From positions 186,001 to 250,000 of the forward strand of contig NZ_CP094358.1 of the NCBI RefSeq assembly GCF_022807975.1: 64,000 bases of DNA, given 5' to 3'. How positions within the stretch are numbered: position 1 is the stretch's first letter; each line of letters opens with the position of its first letter. The translations under genes were made by a program, and so were the position numbers. A model generated the notes under the pieces. It saw only the letters and a list, made by a program, of their open reading frames with translations, had not been told where the DNA came from and ran no database searches. This DNA comes from Abyssalbus ytuae. GTDB taxonomy: Bacteria; Bacteroidota; Bacteroidia; Flavobacteriales; Flavobacteriaceae. Shown here one piece after another: positions 1-9,172 of this stretch.

Positions 1-365
1 GGCATTATCGGGCAGCCGATCCTGAACTTGCCCAAATAAGGGTAGTAGAAATAAAAACAGTTTTAACAAGCTTAATAGCTAATGATAACCTTACCGTTTT
101 AGAAGGAAACAAAGTTATAGAAATAAAAAGCGGAAATGTAAATAAAGGACGAGCCTCTACCCGGCTGGTAACAGAAAATGATTATGACTTTATTTTTGCC
201 ATAGGCGATGATTGGACTGATGAATACATGTTTGAAGAATTACCTGAAAAAGCCCATACAATAAAAGTCGGATATAAAAAAACGTATGCAAAATACTATA
301 TACAAGGTACGGAAGATGTACGAAAATTATTGAATAAAATAAATTTACTTAATAATAACTCATAG
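1..365 (+). CDS. Trehalose-phosphatase domain, C-terminal end (partial)
   Basis: This is the last 120 codons of a gene that begins before the window; the reading frame starts at base 3 and ends with TAG at 363-365. The visible residues carry trehalose-6-phosphate phosphatase signatures: an ADPELA segment, then EGNKVIEIK, NKG, and the HAD motif IGDDWTDEYMF, followed by TIKVG. In Bacteroidota this domain is normally the C-terminal half of a bifunctional trehalose-6-phosphate synthase/phosphatase, which makes trehalose in the cytoplasm for stress protection; the synthase half would be outside the window. The phosphatase assignment is firm, the bifunctional form is inferred. The next gene starts 5 bases after the stop. 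Confidence 0.85.
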   Translation, partial: HYRAADPELAQIRVVEIKTVLTSLIANDNLTVLEGNKVIEIKSGNVNKGRASTRLVTENDYDFIFAIGDDWTDEYMFEELPEKAHTIKVGYKKTYAKYYIQGTEDVRKLLNKINLLNNNS

Positions 366-370
366 AATAA

Positions 371-1717
371 ATGAAAAAAATACTATTCGCTTTTTTAATA
401 GTTTTCACTTCAATAAAGGCTTTTTCCCAGGCACAAGACCAAAAAATTTATGAAATAATCGAGTCTATATCAGAAACCAGGATTGAAAAAGATATTAAAA
501 TATTAGCAAATTTTGGAACAAGACATACTTTAAGTGATACTGTTTCCAATAAAAGAGGCATTGGAGCAGCCCGAAGGTGGATTAAATCGGAGTTTGAAAA
601 AATATCTGCCAATTGCAACAGTTGTTTAGAAGTATTTTATCAGAAAAACTTTTTTGAAAAAGGTACAAATCAAAGAATTGTGCACGATGTATGGGTAAAT
701 AATGTGGTTGCCATTCAACGGGGTTCAAAATATCCTAACCGTTTTATTATCATGAGTGGCGATATTGATTCCAGAGTATCCGACCCAACGGATTTTACTT
801 CTGATTCACCCGGGGCAAACGATAATGCAAGTGGTATGGCAGGAACAATAGAAGCGGCGAGAATTCTTTCAAAATACAAATTTGACAGTAGCATTATTTA
901 TGTTGGATTATCCGGTGAAGAACAAGGCTTATTCGGCGGAAAAGGTTTAGCAAAATATGCCAGGGATAAAGGATGGGAAATTATCGGGGTTCTCAACAAC
1001 GACATGATTGGCAATATTAAAGGGGTAGATGGTATTATTGATAACAGGACTTTCAGAATTTTCTCCGAACCCGTTCCACCTACCGAAACAGATAAAGAAA
1101 GGTTGTCCAGACGTTTTTATGGTGGCGAAGTTGACGGTATTTCCCGTCAATTGGCCAGGTATATTCATAAAACCGTAAAAACTTATATGCCGGAAATGAA
1201 TCCTATGATGGTATACAGGTTAGACAGGTTTGGACGGGGTGGACATCATCGTCCTTTTAACGATTTGGGCTTTGCCGGAATACGGATAATGGAGGCACAT
1301 GAAAATTATACACAGCAACATCAGGATATAAGGGAAGAAAACGGTATAAAATACGGAGATGTAGTAGAGCATGTTAATTTTAATTATGCAAAAAAATTAA
1401 CTGCTGTAAATGCCATAAACCTTGCATCAATAGCCTGGGCGCCTTCAGCTCCAACCAACGTTGCGATTGGGGGTATTGTAGAACCTTCGGCTAAATTAAA
1501 GTGGGATAAAGTAAATGACAGTAATATAGCAGGTTATAAAATTTACTGGCGGTTAACTACCTCCCCTACCTGGGATAACAGTCGTTTTGTAGGTAATATT
1601 AGTGAATTTACTTTAGAGGGCATCGTACTGGATAATTATTATTTTGGAGTCGCAACCGTAGGAAAGAACGGCTTTGAAAGTATTGTTGTTTTTCCATCAG
1701 AAATTATAAAAAAATAA
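371..1717 (+). CDS. Secreted M28-family zinc aminopeptidase with C-terminal Fn3-like domain
   Basis: The 448-residue product starts with a signal peptide (cleavage near residue 20, AFSQA) and a peptidase M28 domain at roughly 100-330. Zinc-site elements are visible: D151 in GANDNASG, E183/E184 in GEEQG, D211 in NNDMIG and H292/H293 in GGHHRPF. The first metal ligand, normally His in a GHxDS motif, is Asp here (D131 in SGDIDS). Residues about 355-448 resemble a fibronectin type III fold (LKWDKV, GYKIYWR, YYFGVATVG). The protein probably acts as an exported aminopeptidase; substrate unknown. It begins 5 bases after the trehalose gene, so it may be co-transcribed with it. Confidence 0.85.
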   Translation: MKKILFAFLIVFTSIKAFSQAQDQKIYEIIESISETRIEKDIKILANFGTRHTLSDTVSNKRGIGAARRWIKSEFEKISANCNSCLEVFYQKNFFEKGTNQRIVHDVWVNNVVAIQRGSKYPNRFIIMSGDIDSRVSDPTDFTSDSPGANDNASGMAGTIEAARILSKYKFDSSIIYVGLSGEEQGLFGGKGLAKYARDKGWEIIGVLNNDMIGNIKGVDGIIDNRTFRIFSEPVPPTETDKERLSRRFYGGEVDGISRQLARYIHKTVKTYMPEMNPMMVYRLDRFGRGGHHRPFNDLGFAGIRIMEAHENYTQQHQDIREENGIKYGDVVEHVNFNYAKKLTAVNAINLASIAWAPSAPTNVAIGGIVEPSAKLKWDKVNDSNIAGYKIYWRLTTSPTWDNSRFVGNISEFTLEGIVLDNYYFGVATVGKNGFESIVVFPSEIIKK

Positions 1718-1731
1718 AATAAGTAATTTCT

Positions 1732-2304
1732 ATGGTAGATGAAGAAAATCATTATTATTTTAAAACAAAAGAAGAATGGCGTAAGTGGTTAGAAAAAAAT
1801 CATAACTCTTCCAATGGTATTTATTTAATATTTTACAAAGTTGAAAGCAGCTATGAAAGTATGCGTTGGGAAGAAGCTGTCAGAGAAGCACTTTGTTTTG
1901 GTTGGATTGACTCTACCGTAAAAAAATTAGATAACGAACGTAGACGCCAGTATTTTTCTCCGCGTAATAATAAGAGTACCTGGAGCAAGCTCAATAAAAC
2001 TTACATAAAAGAACTTATCGAAAATGGACTTATGCATGAAGCTGGTTTAGCCAAAATAGAGATGGCTAAACAAAATGGGAGTTGGACAGCCTACGATGAT
2101 GTTGAAAATTTCATTATACCGGATGATTTAAAAAAAGCCTTTAATAAGAATAAAAAAGCCTTTGAAAACTATTTAAACTTTAGTAAGACCTACAAAAAAA
2201 GTTATTTATACTGGTTACATCAAGCTAAAAGATCAGAAACCCGTGAAAAGAGAATAAAAGAAATCATAGAGTTGTGTGCCAACAATAAAAAAACAAAACA
2301 ATAA
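1732..2304 (+). CDS. YdeI/OmpD-associated (OmdA) family protein
   Basis: The 190-residue soluble protein shows the pattern of the YdeI/OmdA family: an N-terminal FKTKEEWRKWLEKNH segment, the conserved EALCFGWIDS and QYFSPRNNKSTWSKLN blocks, and a Lys/Glu-rich helical C-terminus with a YWLHQAKRSETREKRI tail. Members have been linked to bacteriocin or peptide tolerance in enterobacteria, but the biochemical function is not established. There is no signal peptide or membrane segment. It starts 14 bases after the M28 gene on the same strand, so co-transcription is plausible. Confidence 0.8.
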   Translation: MVDEENHYYFKTKEEWRKWLEKNHNSSNGIYLIFYKVESSYESMRWEEAVREALCFGWIDSTVKKLDNERRRQYFSPRNNKSTWSKLNKTYIKELIENGLMHEAGLAKIEMAKQNGSWTAYDDVENFIIPDDLKKAFNKNKKAFENYLNFSKTYKKSYLYWLHQAKRSETREKRIKEIIELCANNKKTKQ

Positions 2305-2510
2305 TCAAATTATTGCTTCCTCTGTTAAATTAGTATTCTTTAAAATTTTTATAAAAAATTATAATTAATAATTTTATCTCACCAGGAAATAACAATTCAA
2401 TATTCCTAAAGAAATATGAATTAATAAGTGATGATTTTTATCAGTTTATAAAATTTTTTCTACTCTTTACTTTGCACCATTCATTAATAAAAACAATCTA
2501 TCTAAAAAGC

Positions 2511-3194
2511 ATGAAAAAACCTATTGTCCTCCTCCTGACTTTATTTTCTTCATTTATTTTTTCCCAAACAAAACCAGACAGTCATATAGGATCATTAAAC
2601 GCATATTTTGGTAATCACAAATTTGCAGATTCATGGAGTATTTTAACCTATGCCGAATTAGTTCACTATGATTTTTTTGCTAAAGATTATAACAGAACTA
2701 TTGTGGATCTGGGTATAAACTATCATTTAAATGATAAATTTACTCTTTCTTTGGCCGGAAGATATATGGATTTTGGATCGTTTGAAGATAATGCCCCTTC
2801 CCTACTGTATGAAAAAAGGTTTTATGAACAACTTTTGTATAAGTTCAATATAGGAAAATTAAAAGTTTTAAACAGATTTAGATTAATCCAGCATTGGTCT
2901 AAAAGAGTAAACACCGATATAAATCATTTTAACAGGTTTCGATATAGATTACACCTTCTTTATCCTCTATATAACAAATGGTTTCTAACATTTCAAAATG
3001 AAATATTTCTTAATTTAAAAGATGAAATGTTTAACAGGGATAGGATATTAGGAGGAATCGGCTATAAATTCAATAAAAAAATATCTCTCCAGGCCGGATA
3101 TACAGTGGATCTATATGAGAAAAAAAAATTACAGAATATACAACTCATGCTCATTCTACATACTGACTTAAGAAAAAAAGAAAAAGAACAATGA
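2511..3194 (+). CDS. DUF2490 family outer-membrane-like protein
   Basis: I chose the ATG at 2511 because it opens a clean signal peptide (MKKPIVLLLTLFSSFIFSQT); an in-frame ATG 39 bases upstream would put a non-signal stretch in front. The mature protein, about 207 residues, has alternating aromatic/hydrophobic strands (SWSILTYAELVHYDFF, KFTLSLAGRYMDFG, RFRYRLHLLYPLY, GIGYKFNKKISLQAGYTVDLY) and ends in a strand, as expected for a small beta-barrel. This matches the DUF2490 family of Bacteroidota, whose function is unknown. A 206-base gap precedes it and holds a TACTTTGCA box resembling a -7 element near 2470. Confidence 0.75.
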   Translation: MKKPIVLLLTLFSSFIFSQTKPDSHIGSLNAYFGNHKFADSWSILTYAELVHYDFFAKDYNRTIVDLGINYHLNDKFTLSLAGRYMDFGSFEDNAPSLLYEKRFYEQLLYKFNIGKLKVLNRFRLIQHWSKRVNTDINHFNRFRYRLHLLYPLYNKWFLTFQNEIFLNLKDEMFNRDRILGGIGYKFNKKISLQAGYTVDLYEKKKLQNIQLMLILHTDLRKKEKEQ

Positions 3195-3246
3195 CTTGTA
3201 TTTGCTACTTCTTGTTCTTAACTTTAACAAAACAAAAAAAGCGAAC

Positions 3247-3828
3247 ATGAAGAAAATATCATTATTAATACTGGGAATACTTATCTCAACCACATCCTGT
3301 AAAAAAGTAAAAAAAGAAACTGAAGAGACCACAGAGGAAGTAAAGGAAGTTGTTGAAGAAGTAAAATCTGATGAGTCAAAAAAAATTAAAGTTACTCTGG
3401 AGCCTAAAAGCAATAGTAATGTGAAAGGAAGTGTTGTATTTACAGAAACCAACGGAACGGTAAAAATGGTGGCCGTTTTTGAAGGTTTAAGTGAAGGAGA
3501 ACACGCTATACACCTACATGAAAAAGCTGATTGCTCTGCAGACGATGCAACTTCATCAGGGGGGCACTGGAATCCTACTTTTAAAGATCATGGTAAATGG
3601 GGTGTAGAAAGCGGCTACCACAAAGGCGATATAGGAAATTTTACGGCAGATGCTAATGGCAACGGAACCCTAACCTTTTCTACTGACGAATGGTGTATAG
3701 GCTGTGGTGATGAAACGAAAGATATTTTAGGAAAAGCTGTAATAGTACATCAGGGTGCCGATGATTTTACCTCACAACCAAGTGGTGCAGCAGGTGCACG
3801 TGTAAGTTGCGGCGGCGTGATTCAATAA
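3247..3828 (+). CDS. sodC: Cu/Zn superoxide dismutase lipoprotein
   Basis: The start at 3247 gives a lipoprotein signal with lipobox LISTTSC (Cys18); a longer in-frame extension to 3196 has no signal character. A Lys/Glu-rich linker (residues 19-45) precedes the SOD domain. Copper and zinc ligands are visible: the HLH pair, GGHWNP, YHKGDIG and VIVHQGADD, plus Cys residues for the structural disulfide (ADCS and VSCGG). It converts superoxide to peroxide and oxygen in the periplasm, anchored to a membrane. An extra Cys pair (EWCIGCGDE) lies inside the zinc-loop region. A rho-independent terminator follows. Confidence 0.93.
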   Translation: MKKISLLILGILISTTSCKKVKKETEETTEEVKEVVEEVKSDESKKIKVTLEPKSNSNVKGSVVFTETNGTVKMVAVFEGLSEGEHAIHLHEKADCSADDATSSGGHWNPTFKDHGKWGVESGYHKGDIGNFTADANGNGTLTFSTDEWCIGCGDETKDILGKAVIVHQGADDFTSQPSGAAGARVSCGGVIQ

Positions 3829-3853
3829 CGTAAAATTTACCAAAAAATAAAAC

Positions 3854-3880
3854 AGGCAGTCATACAGACTGCTTTTTTTA
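3854..3880 (+). terminator. Rho-independent terminator after sodC
   Basis: Stem GCAGTC (3856-3861), 5-base loop, GACTGC (3867-3872), followed by seven T residues. It lies 25 bases after the sodC stop and closes that unit. Confidence 0.85.
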
Positions 3881-3909
3881 TTTATTTTTACCGCTAACTA
3901 ATTTCGTTT

Positions 3910-5091
3910 ATGAATCCGTCAGCACAAGGTTGGATAGATAAATTAGGGTCTTTAATTACACAAAAAGACGTTACTTTTAAAAGCTTTGATTCCCTGTACT
4001 ACAGGTTAAGGGACATAGGATTTATATATGGCATGAATCTGGAAACAGTTATCTATTTTGAGGAGGACAATGCCTGGTCCGAAGATGAACTCGCCAAAAT
4101 AAACCTTATTACAGCTCTTTATCATATATACCATATAGAAAACAAATCTGATAATTTTAAAAACTTTGTAATTAAACTGGCTGAATTTTATAGTAAGTTA
4201 AATAACGAAACCATTCTATCAATAGAGAAAAATACTTCGGTTAAACTTGAAAAGCTAATTCACGAAAGAGTCTTTATTGATGACAACATAATTTCCAAAA
4301 CATTTAATAAAATACTTACCAATTCACTATTAAATGTTGATATTTTAGTATTCAAAAAATATTTATCAGGTAAAGTAAACGATCCTGTATTGCATGCTAA
4401 ACGTCTGGAAAATATAATAATAAATCTGACTTATCATACCTTAAACTCCAAAGAAGAAAAAACAAAGTACGACCTGCAACTGGTCAAACTATTTGAGTCT
4501 TCCTTATCCTATAATTCTAAAGACAAAAGAGTATTTGACGGAACTTACAGAGATGAATTAAAAATTGGTTTTGACAGTAATGAGTACAAATATTTTATGG
4601 ACCTGGCTTGTCTGGCTGCATGGGACGATCGTTCCCTGGAGTATAAAGAATCTGTATTTATTTACGGCATTGGAAAAGATCTTGACCTGGATGAAGACAA
4701 TATCACAGAATCATTAAACTATGTAGAAACATTTTTTGAAGTACATAAAGATGATGTCCAAATACTACGGGATTCTAATCCGGTTAAACAATTATATGAC
4801 AATTCCGCCAAACTTGTAAATAAGCTTATAAAAAGAAACAGTAAACGGTTATTAAAAGAAATATCCGAAAGTAAAGAGCTGTTATATCTTTTATCTAAAT
4901 CAACTATTAAAGAATTAACTGCCGAAGAAAAGAAAAAAATACGGGAACAATTACTGGATATTTTTAAAGCAATTCCTTCTCTTGCAATTTTCGCTTTACC
5001 CGGCGGGGCAATTTTATTACCACTTTTCGTTAAACTAATTCCCAAACTCCTACCCTCAGCTTTTGACGATAACCGGGTTGAAGAAGAATAA
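3910..5091 (+). CDS. LETM1-related biofilm-associated protein
   Basis: The 393-residue protein is largely alpha-helical and charged, then near the C-terminus (about 335-385) has a segment KKKIREQLLDIFKAIPSLAI followed by FALPGGAILLPLF and LIPKLLPSAF, which resembles the core of LETM1 proteins. This architecture matches the flavobacterial group called LETM1-related biofilm-associated protein. The C-terminal hydrophobic helix may be membrane-associated; there is no signal peptide. Its role in biofilm is an assignment from the family name, not something visible here. It stands alone between the sodC terminator and the SRPBCC gene. Confidence 0.7.
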   Translation: MNPSAQGWIDKLGSLITQKDVTFKSFDSLYYRLRDIGFIYGMNLETVIYFEEDNAWSEDELAKINLITALYHIYHIENKSDNFKNFVIKLAEFYSKLNNETILSIEKNTSVKLEKLIHERVFIDDNIISKTFNKILTNSLLNVDILVFKKYLSGKVNDPVLHAKRLENIIINLTYHTLNSKEEKTKYDLQLVKLFESSLSYNSKDKRVFDGTYRDELKIGFDSNEYKYFMDLACLAAWDDRSLEYKESVFIYGIGKDLDLDEDNITESLNYVETFFEVHKDDVQILRDSNPVKQLYDNSAKLVNKLIKRNSKRLLKEISESKELLYLLSKSTIKELTAEEKKKIREQLLDIFKAIPSLAIFALPGGAILLPLFVKLIPKLLPSAFDDNRVEEE

Positions 5092-5248
5092 AAATCACTT
5101 AAAATTCATACACAACCTGATTTTTATCTAGCGTACTTTTTACTAACCTGAAGGTTTACATTTAAAAACATTTTTATTTTTTAATTAATTTTGTTTAACA
5201 AAAAATAATTTTAATTAAACAAAATATTTAACTTTATACAAAAAAAGA

Positions 5249-5713
5249 ATGGCATTTTATCAACTTCATACAACGCAAAAACTTCCCGTAACTATTGAAG
5301 AAGCCTGGAAGTTTTTATCAGATCCAAAAAATCTTAAGGTCATCACTCCCCCTCATATGGGATTCAAAATATTATCAGGCGCTGAAAAATCCATGTATGC
5401 CGGACAAATCATTCAATATATAGTACAGCCATTTCTGGGTTTAAAAACCAAATGGGTGACAGAAATAACTCATGTAAAAAACAATCACTATTTTGTTGAT
5501 GAACAGCGCTTCGGCCCATATAAATTATGGCATCATAAACATTTTTTAAAGCCCATAAAAGGAGGCGTAGAAATGGAAGATATAATAGATTACAAACTTC
5601 CTTACGGGATTTTTGGAAAAATAATGCATACCCTTTTCATAAAAAACAAACTCAAAAAAATATTTGAATTCCGCGAGAAAAAGCTGATTGAAATTTTTGG
5701 GAAATATGTATAA
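5249..5713 (+). CDS. SRPBCC (START/Bet v1-like) family protein
   Basis: The 154-residue protein begins FYQLHTTQKLPVTIEEAWKF, the typical first strand and helix of the SRPBCC ligand-binding fold, and continues with DPKNLKVITPPHMGF, EQRFGPYKLWHHKHFL and a long C-terminal helix (IKNKLKKIFEFREKKLIEIF). Homologues are commonly found beside photolyase genes in Bacteroidota. Here the stop is 2 bases before the photolyase ATG, so the two are almost certainly co-transcribed. The bound ligand is unknown. Confidence 0.82.
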   Translation: MAFYQLHTTQKLPVTIEEAWKFLSDPKNLKVITPPHMGFKILSGAEKSMYAGQIIQYIVQPFLGLKTKWVTEITHVKNNHYFVDEQRFGPYKLWHHKHFLKPIKGGVEMEDIIDYKLPYGIFGKIMHTLFIKNKLKKIFEFREKKLIEIFGKYV

Positions 5714-5715
5714 AG

Positions 5716-7023
5716 ATGAATAACATATCTATAAATATATTCTGGTTTCGGCGCGATTTAAGATTTGATGATAACGTTGGCCTTTTTCATGCTCTTAAAA
5801 GTAATTTTCCGGTTCTTCCACTTTTCATTTTTGACAAGAATATATTGGAAAAATTACCAAAAAAAGATGCAAGGGTAAATTTTATTGAGAGAACATTAAA
5901 GCAAATGCGTTCAAACCTACAAAACCAATATGGGAGCTCGATAGCAATTTTTTACGGTATCCCTGTAGAAATTTTTAAAAAACTGATAACAGAGTATAAA
6001 ATTGAAGAAGTTTATACAAACCACGATTATGAACCTTATGCCCAAAAGAGAGATAAAAAAGTAAAGAAATTACTCCACCAAAATAACATAGCCTTTAAAA
6101 CCTATAAAGATCAGCTTATATATGAAAAAAATGAAGTTATAAAAAATGATGGCACCCCCTATGTAGTATACACTCCATATATGAAAAAATGGAAAGAAAC
6201 GTTTAAAAAAAACAAATTAGACACCTATTCTACCCGATCACTCTTACCCAACCTAATAAAAAATCAAAGACTACCCTCATTTAACTTATCTGACATAGGT
6301 TTTAAAAACTCTTCAATAACAGTGCCCGATTATCATATTACACCAACACTAATTAAAGAGTATGAATCCACAAGAAACTTTCCAGCTTGGGATAAAACTT
6401 CCCATTTAGGTCCACATTTACGTTTTGGTACCATAAGCATTAGGAAAGTAGTTAAAAAGGCAATAGCAGAAGAAGATCAATCATTTTTGAATGAAATTAT
6501 ATGGAGAGAATTTTTTATGCAAATATTATGGCATTATCCTGAAACCATTTATAAAAGTTTTAAAGAAAAGTATGATAGAATTGAGTGGAGAAATAATGAA
6601 AATGAATTTGAAAAATGGTGTCATGGAAAAACCGGATATCCGATAGTGGATGCTGGAATGAGACAACTAAACAGTACCGGATATATGCATAACAGGGTTA
6701 GAATGATTGTTGGTAGTTTTCTTTGCAAGCACTTATTAATAGATTGGCGATGGGGCGAAGCCTATTTTGCCGAAAAGCTTTTGGATTACGAGATGTCAAG
6801 CAATGTGGGTAACTGGCAATGGGTAGCCGGTTGTGGTGTAGATGCTGCTCCTTATTTCAGGATATTTAATCCTGCCGAACAATTAAAAAAGTTTGATAAA
6901 AACCTGAAATATGTAACTAAATGGGTCAAAGATTATAATGAATTAAGTTATCCTGAAAAAATGGTTGACCACAAAATGGCAAGAGAACGATGTCTGCAAA
7001 CATACAAAAAGGCTTTAGGTTAA
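5716..7023 (+). CDS. phr: Deoxyribodipyrimidine photo-lyase / cryptochrome family
   Basis: The 435-residue protein has the N-terminal Rossmann antenna domain (IFWFRRDLRFDDNVGLFHAL) and the C-terminal FAD-binding domain with the diagnostic WREFFMQILWH, KWCHGKTGYPIVDAGMRQL, TGYMHNRVRMIVGSFL and NWQWVAGCGVDAAPYFRIFN blocks. Length fits class I CPD photolyases. It repairs UV pyrimidine dimers using blue light; the sequence alone does not exclude a (6-4) or cryptochrome role. It is coupled to the SRPBCC gene and followed by a bidirectional terminator. Confidence 0.93.
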   Translation: MNNISINIFWFRRDLRFDDNVGLFHALKSNFPVLPLFIFDKNILEKLPKKDARVNFIERTLKQMRSNLQNQYGSSIAIFYGIPVEIFKKLITEYKIEEVYTNHDYEPYAQKRDKKVKKLLHQNNIAFKTYKDQLIYEKNEVIKNDGTPYVVYTPYMKKWKETFKKNKLDTYSTRSLLPNLIKNQRLPSFNLSDIGFKNSSITVPDYHITPTLIKEYESTRNFPAWDKTSHLGPHLRFGTISIRKVVKKAIAEEDQSFLNEIIWREFFMQILWHYPETIYKSFKEKYDRIEWRNNENEFEKWCHGKTGYPIVDAGMRQLNSTGYMHNRVRMIVGSFLCKHLLIDWRWGEAYFAEKLLDYEMSSNVGNWQWVAGCGVDAAPYFRIFNPAEQLKKFDKNLKYVTKWVKDYNELSYPEKMVDHKMARERCLQTYKKALG

Positions 7024-7041
7024 AAACCTGAGGCAAAAATT

Positions 7042-7077
7042 AAAAAAGCAGCGAAACCTAAATAACGCTGCTTTTTA
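7042..7077. terminator. Bidirectional terminator between phr and murA
   Basis: Stem AGCAGCG (7047-7053) pairs with CGCTGCT (7066-7072). The right side is followed by T5 and the left side is preceded by A6, so it can terminate the photolyase unit rightward and the convergent murA unit leftward. Confidence 0.8.
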
Positions 7078-7098
7078 TATATTCTTATCTAAAAATGA

Positions 7099-8409
7099 CT
7101 AGTCAACCCTTACTATTTTAGCCCCTATGGCTCTTAACCTCTCATCAATATTTTCATATCCCCGGTCTATTTGTTCAATGTTATGAATAGTAGAAGTTCC
7201 TTTTGCCGATAAAGCTGCGATTAAAAGGGAAACACCCGCCCTGATATCAGGAGAAGTCATAGTAGTTGCTTTTAATGACGATTTAAAATCATGGCCTATT
7301 ACAGTAGCTCGGTGTGGGTCGCACAATATAATTTTAGCTCCCATATCTATTAGCTTGTCAACAAAAAACAACCTGCTTTCAAACATTTTCTGATGTACTA
7401 ATACACTACCTCTTGCCTGAGTGGCTACCGTGAGTATAACACTTAATAAGTCAGGTGTAAAACCCGGCCAGGGTGCATCGGAAATGGTCAATATAGATCC
7501 GTCAATATAATTCTGGATTTCATAACCTTCTTTATGAGCCGGAATGTGAATATCATCCCCTTTTTTCTCTATAATTATTCCCAATTTTTTAAACACCTCC
7601 GGAATCTGTCCAAGGTCATTCCAGCTTACATTTTTAATCGTAAGCTCACTTCTTGTCATTGCTGCAAGTCCTATCCAGCTTCCTATTTCAATCATATCAG
7701 GAAGCATTGTATGTGTAGTTCCCCCTAATTTTTCTACTCCTTCAATTTCCAGGAGGTTTGACCCTACACCACTGATTTTTGCTCCCATCCGGTTTAACAT
7801 TTTACAAAGCTGCTGCAAATAAGGTTCGCATGCCGCATTATAAATAGTAGTTTTTCCTTCTGCCAATACAGCAGCCATTACAATATTGGCTGTACCGGTT
7901 ACCGAAGCCTCATCCAGTAGCATATATGCTCCTTTTAATTTTGGCGCTTCTACCCCATAAAAATGCTCTTCCCGGTTGTAGCGGAATTTAGCTCCCAATT
8001 TTATAAAACCTTCAAAATGGGTATCTAAACGCCTTCTTCCTATTTTATCACCACCAGGTTTGGGTATGTATCCTTTTCCAAACCTTGCCAGCAGGGGTCC
8101 CACTACCATAATAGAACCTCTCAATCTTCTTCCGTCATCTTTAAAGCGTTCAGACTGTAAATAATCCATACGTAAATCATCAGCCTGGAAAGTATATGAT
8201 CCTTTTCCGTTTTTCTGAATTTTAACCCCCAGATTTTCCAAAAGGTCTATTAGCTTATTTACATCAACTATATCCGGAATGTTATTAATTGTAACTTTTT
8301 CTTCAGTTAATAATACTGCACATAATATTTGAAGGGCCTCATTTTTTGCACCCTGGGGTGTAATTTCTCCCTTTAATTTATTACCTCCTTCAATTTTAAA
8401 AGTCCCCAT
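7099..8409 (-). CDS. murA: UDP-N-acetylglucosamine 1-carboxyvinyltransferase
   Basis: The 436-residue EPSP-synthase-fold enzyme transfers enolpyruvate from PEP to UDP-GlcNAc, the first committed step of peptidoglycan synthesis in the cytoplasm. Visible family blocks are GGNKLKGEITPQGAKNEALQ, MVVGPLLARFG, the active-site loop PGGDKIGRRRLD, SVTGTANIVMAA and SPDIRAGVSLLIAALSAKG. The catalytic-loop Cys of E. coli MurA (Cys115) is replaced by Asp (D121), the change known to give natural fosfomycin insensitivity. It follows the DUF4290 gene by 15 bases on the same strand. Confidence 0.97.
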   Translation of the reverse strand: MGTFKIEGGNKLKGEITPQGAKNEALQILCAVLLTEEKVTINNIPDIVDVNKLIDLLENLGVKIQKNGKGSYTFQADDLRMDYLQSERFKDDGRRLRGSIMVVGPLLARFGKGYIPKPGGDKIGRRRLDTHFEGFIKLGAKFRYNREEHFYGVEAPKLKGAYMLLDEASVTGTANIVMAAVLAEGKTTIYNAACEPYLQQLCKMLNRMGAKISGVGSNLLEIEGVEKLGGTTHTMLPDMIEIGSWIGLAAMTRSELTIKNVSWNDLGQIPEVFKKLGIIIEKKGDDIHIPAHKEGYEIQNYIDGSILTISDAPWPGFTPDLLSVILTVATQARGSVLVHQKMFESRLFFVDKLIDMGAKIILCDPHRATVIGHDFKSSLKATTMTSPDIRAGVSLLIAALSAKGTSTIHNIEQIDRGYENIDERLRAIGAKIVRVD

Positions 8410-8424
8410 AAATAGACATGAAAT

Positions 8425-9066
8425 TTATTTAGAGCGTTTTCTACTTTTGCTTCCTTTGTGATGCTTTTTACCGTTATTCCTGCTTTTAGAGGAACGGTTT
8501 CTCATTAAATTACTACTATCGGCCAGATCTTCATCCCACTTGGCAAGATTTATTTTCCCTTCACTCAATTCATATAAATGGTTAAATATCACCTCATCTT
8601 CTACTGTATCTTTATTCCAGTTCAAATAGCTTTTTTTCATATGATTAGCTATTGTAAACTTAAGCGCATCTTTAAGATCACCATCTTCCCATTTTACACA
8701 TTCATCAATCATTCTTTTTATGTTATTTCCATAAAAACGATACTTTGGATGATTTTGAGGATATTTTAACCGTTCCGGCCTTTCACTCAGCATTTCTTTA
8801 GTAGGCTTCGGGTAAGGAGAATCTACATCGAGTTTAAAATCAGCAATAATAAAAAGCTGATCCCATAATTTATGTTGAAAATCGGGCACATCTCTTAAAT
8901 GCGGGTTTAAATTACCCATCACTCCAATTATGGCTTTTACTATTTTATTTCTTTCTTCCCTGTCTTCTATTGCAGTAGCATGATCTACCATTTTCTGAAT
9001 ATGCCGCCCGTATTCGGGTATAATCAATTTTGGGCGTTCACTATTGTACTCTAAATTATCTATCAA
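8425..9066 (-). CDS. DUF4290 domain-containing protein
   Basis: The 213-residue protein starts with LEYNSERPKLIIPEYGRHIQ and continues with VMGNLNPHLRDVPDFQHKLWDQLF, the hallmark of DUF4290, a family confined to Bacteroidota and nearly always beside murA as here. The last 30 residues are a highly basic Arg/Lys/Ser/His tail, which suggests nucleic-acid or ribosome contact. Function unknown. It is the first gene of a DUF4290-murA unit. Confidence 0.9.
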   Translation of the reverse strand: MIDNLEYNSERPKLIIPEYGRHIQKMVDHATAIEDREERNKIVKAIIGVMGNLNPHLRDVPDFQHKLWDQLFIIADFKLDVDSPYPKPTKEMLSERPERLKYPQNHPKYRFYGNNIKRMIDECVKWEDGDLKDALKFTIANHMKKSYLNWNKDTVEDEVIFNHLYELSEGKINLAKWDEDLADSSNLMRNRSSKSRNNGKKHHKGSKSRKRSK

Positions 9067-9172
9067 AATAGTTTGAATTATATTATAAATATATTGTTAA
9101 ATATGAAGTCTAAGTTTTTCTGTAGCCGAAGACAAATGCAAAATACTAAAAAATATAATATACTCAAGGTAT

